Below the pieces are notes generated by a model. It was not told the DNA's origin. It saw nothing but the letters and a program-made list of their open reading frames with translations, and did no database searches. A stretch of DNA of 50,393 nucleotides. Origin: Paenibacillus sp. (lineage in GTDB: Bacteria > Bacillota > Bacilli > Paenibacillales > Paenibacillaceae). A program made the translations under genes and the position numbers. The stretch is from contig JAIRVF010000051.1 of assembly GCA_031254035.1 (NCBI GenBank), positions 1 to 50,393 on the forward strand, read 5' to 3'. Positions 49,983-50,393 of this stretch are shown one piece after another (positions within the stretch are counted from its first letter, which is position 1; the number at the start of each line of letters is the position of its first letter).

Positions 49983-50393
49983 ATGAATCGATGGATTTTA
50001 TGTGGAAAATGGTTAATTATCGCTCTCTTAGCGGTTGGCAGTCTATGGGCGAGCGGCCAGGAGGTGATGGCGGACTCTCCGGCCAAAGTGATTAGCGCCG
50101 CGGGCGGGGATGATTATGGAATTGCGGCATGGAGCGACGGCTCCGTTACTGGTTGGGGATACAATAAATACGGTCAAGTTGGAGACGGCACAAGCATTGA
50201 TCAATATGTGCCCAAGAAGATTTCTGGACCAGAGCATGTTATCCAGGTCGCAGCGGCACGTGCTACTTCATTTGCATTGACGGCGGAAGGAGAAGTATGG
50301 GCCTGGGGACAGAGCTATTCCGACTCTGTGAATGGTGATCCTGCGCTGCCTTATCAAAAAATAGAACTTCCATCTAAGCTTGAAGCTTTAAGC
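49983..50393 (+). CDS. Secreted RCC1-repeat protein, 5' part (truncated by window edge)
   Basis: An open frame of 137 codons runs from ATG 49983 to the end of the window. A signal peptide (about 1-32, IIALLAVGSLWASGQEVMA) is followed by RCC1-type repeats: GSVTGWGYNKYGQVGDG, then LTAEGEVWAWGQS. It resembles in layout the protein at 33991-35517. The ribosome site is weak (GGGAAG). The rest lies outside. Confidence 0.75.
   Translation, partial: MNRWILCGKWLIIALLAVGSLWASGQEVMADSPAKVISAAGGDDYGIAAWSDGSVTGWGYNKYGQVGDGTSIDQYVPKKISGPEHVIQVAAARATSFALTAEGEVWAWGQSYSDSVNGDPALPYQKIELPSKLEALS

Overview
The window looks like chromosomal DNA of a low-to-mid GC, endospore-forming Firmicute, most likely Paenibacillus or a close relative. 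The evidence is strong AGGAGG-type ribosome binding sites with some TTG starts, a gerA-type germination operon, two YjcZ-type small sporulation genes, a T-box leader, an M-box leader, PadR/HAAS and ECF sigma modules, and dispersed palindromic repeats. No rRNA, tRNA, CRISPR array, phage or transposase gene was seen. All calls rest on reading the sequence and on family knowledge; no database search was run.

Layout. 0-6.5 kb: a gene tail, a chromate transporter, a Crp/Fnr-type regulator between two YdcZ-type membrane proteins, a thiamine-diphosphate 2-keto acid decarboxylase, and an AlkC-like DNA repair protein. 6.6-18.1 kb: an accessory-looking stretch with translation and drug-related genes. 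It holds an Erm-type 23S rRNA methyltransferase behind two copies of a structured leader element, an Sm-like small protein, a T-box-controlled glutaminyl-tRNA synthetase with altered signature motifs, a Tet(M)-like GTPase, a pentapeptide-repeat protein, and a MarR-MFS efflux pair. 18.1-23.1 kb: an NAD salvage cluster (NrtR-like Nudix regulator, pncA, pncB, nadD, nadE), with a good promoter and an overlapping palindromic operator, and with repeat elements sitting inside it. 23.3-30.6 kb: PadR-HAAS, pdxK, an FHA-winged-helix protein and a gerKA-KB-KC-like operon. 30.6-35.5 kb: an MgtA Mg2+ ATPase behind an M-box, with an extra leader ORF and a second terminator, then a secreted RCC1-repeat protein. 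35.9-43.3 kb: two deoxynucleoside kinases, a YitT protein, an ABC exporter, a secreted LtaS-like enzyme, a Bax-inhibitor-family protein, and a CD3324-type regulator with an elaborate 5' region. 43.5-50.4 kb: three pseudogenes that keep both ends but lost the middle, two ECF sigma modules, a duplicated YjcZ locus with sigma-K-like promoters, and the start of a second RCC1 protein.

The most unusual material is non-coding. (1) A family of about 210-bp imperfect palindromes has five copies, all in the same orientation; three of them end 19-45 bp before a start codon. (2) A 100-bp terminal-inverted-repeat element has two full copies and a minimal 41-bp hairpin. (3) The CD3324 5' region combines a short leader ORF, interleaved inverted repeats of pseudoknot topology and a hairpin that buries the ribosome binding site. 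(4) Tandem structured elements plus a terminator lie upstream of erm. (5) The mgtA leader has a proline-containing ORF between two terminators.
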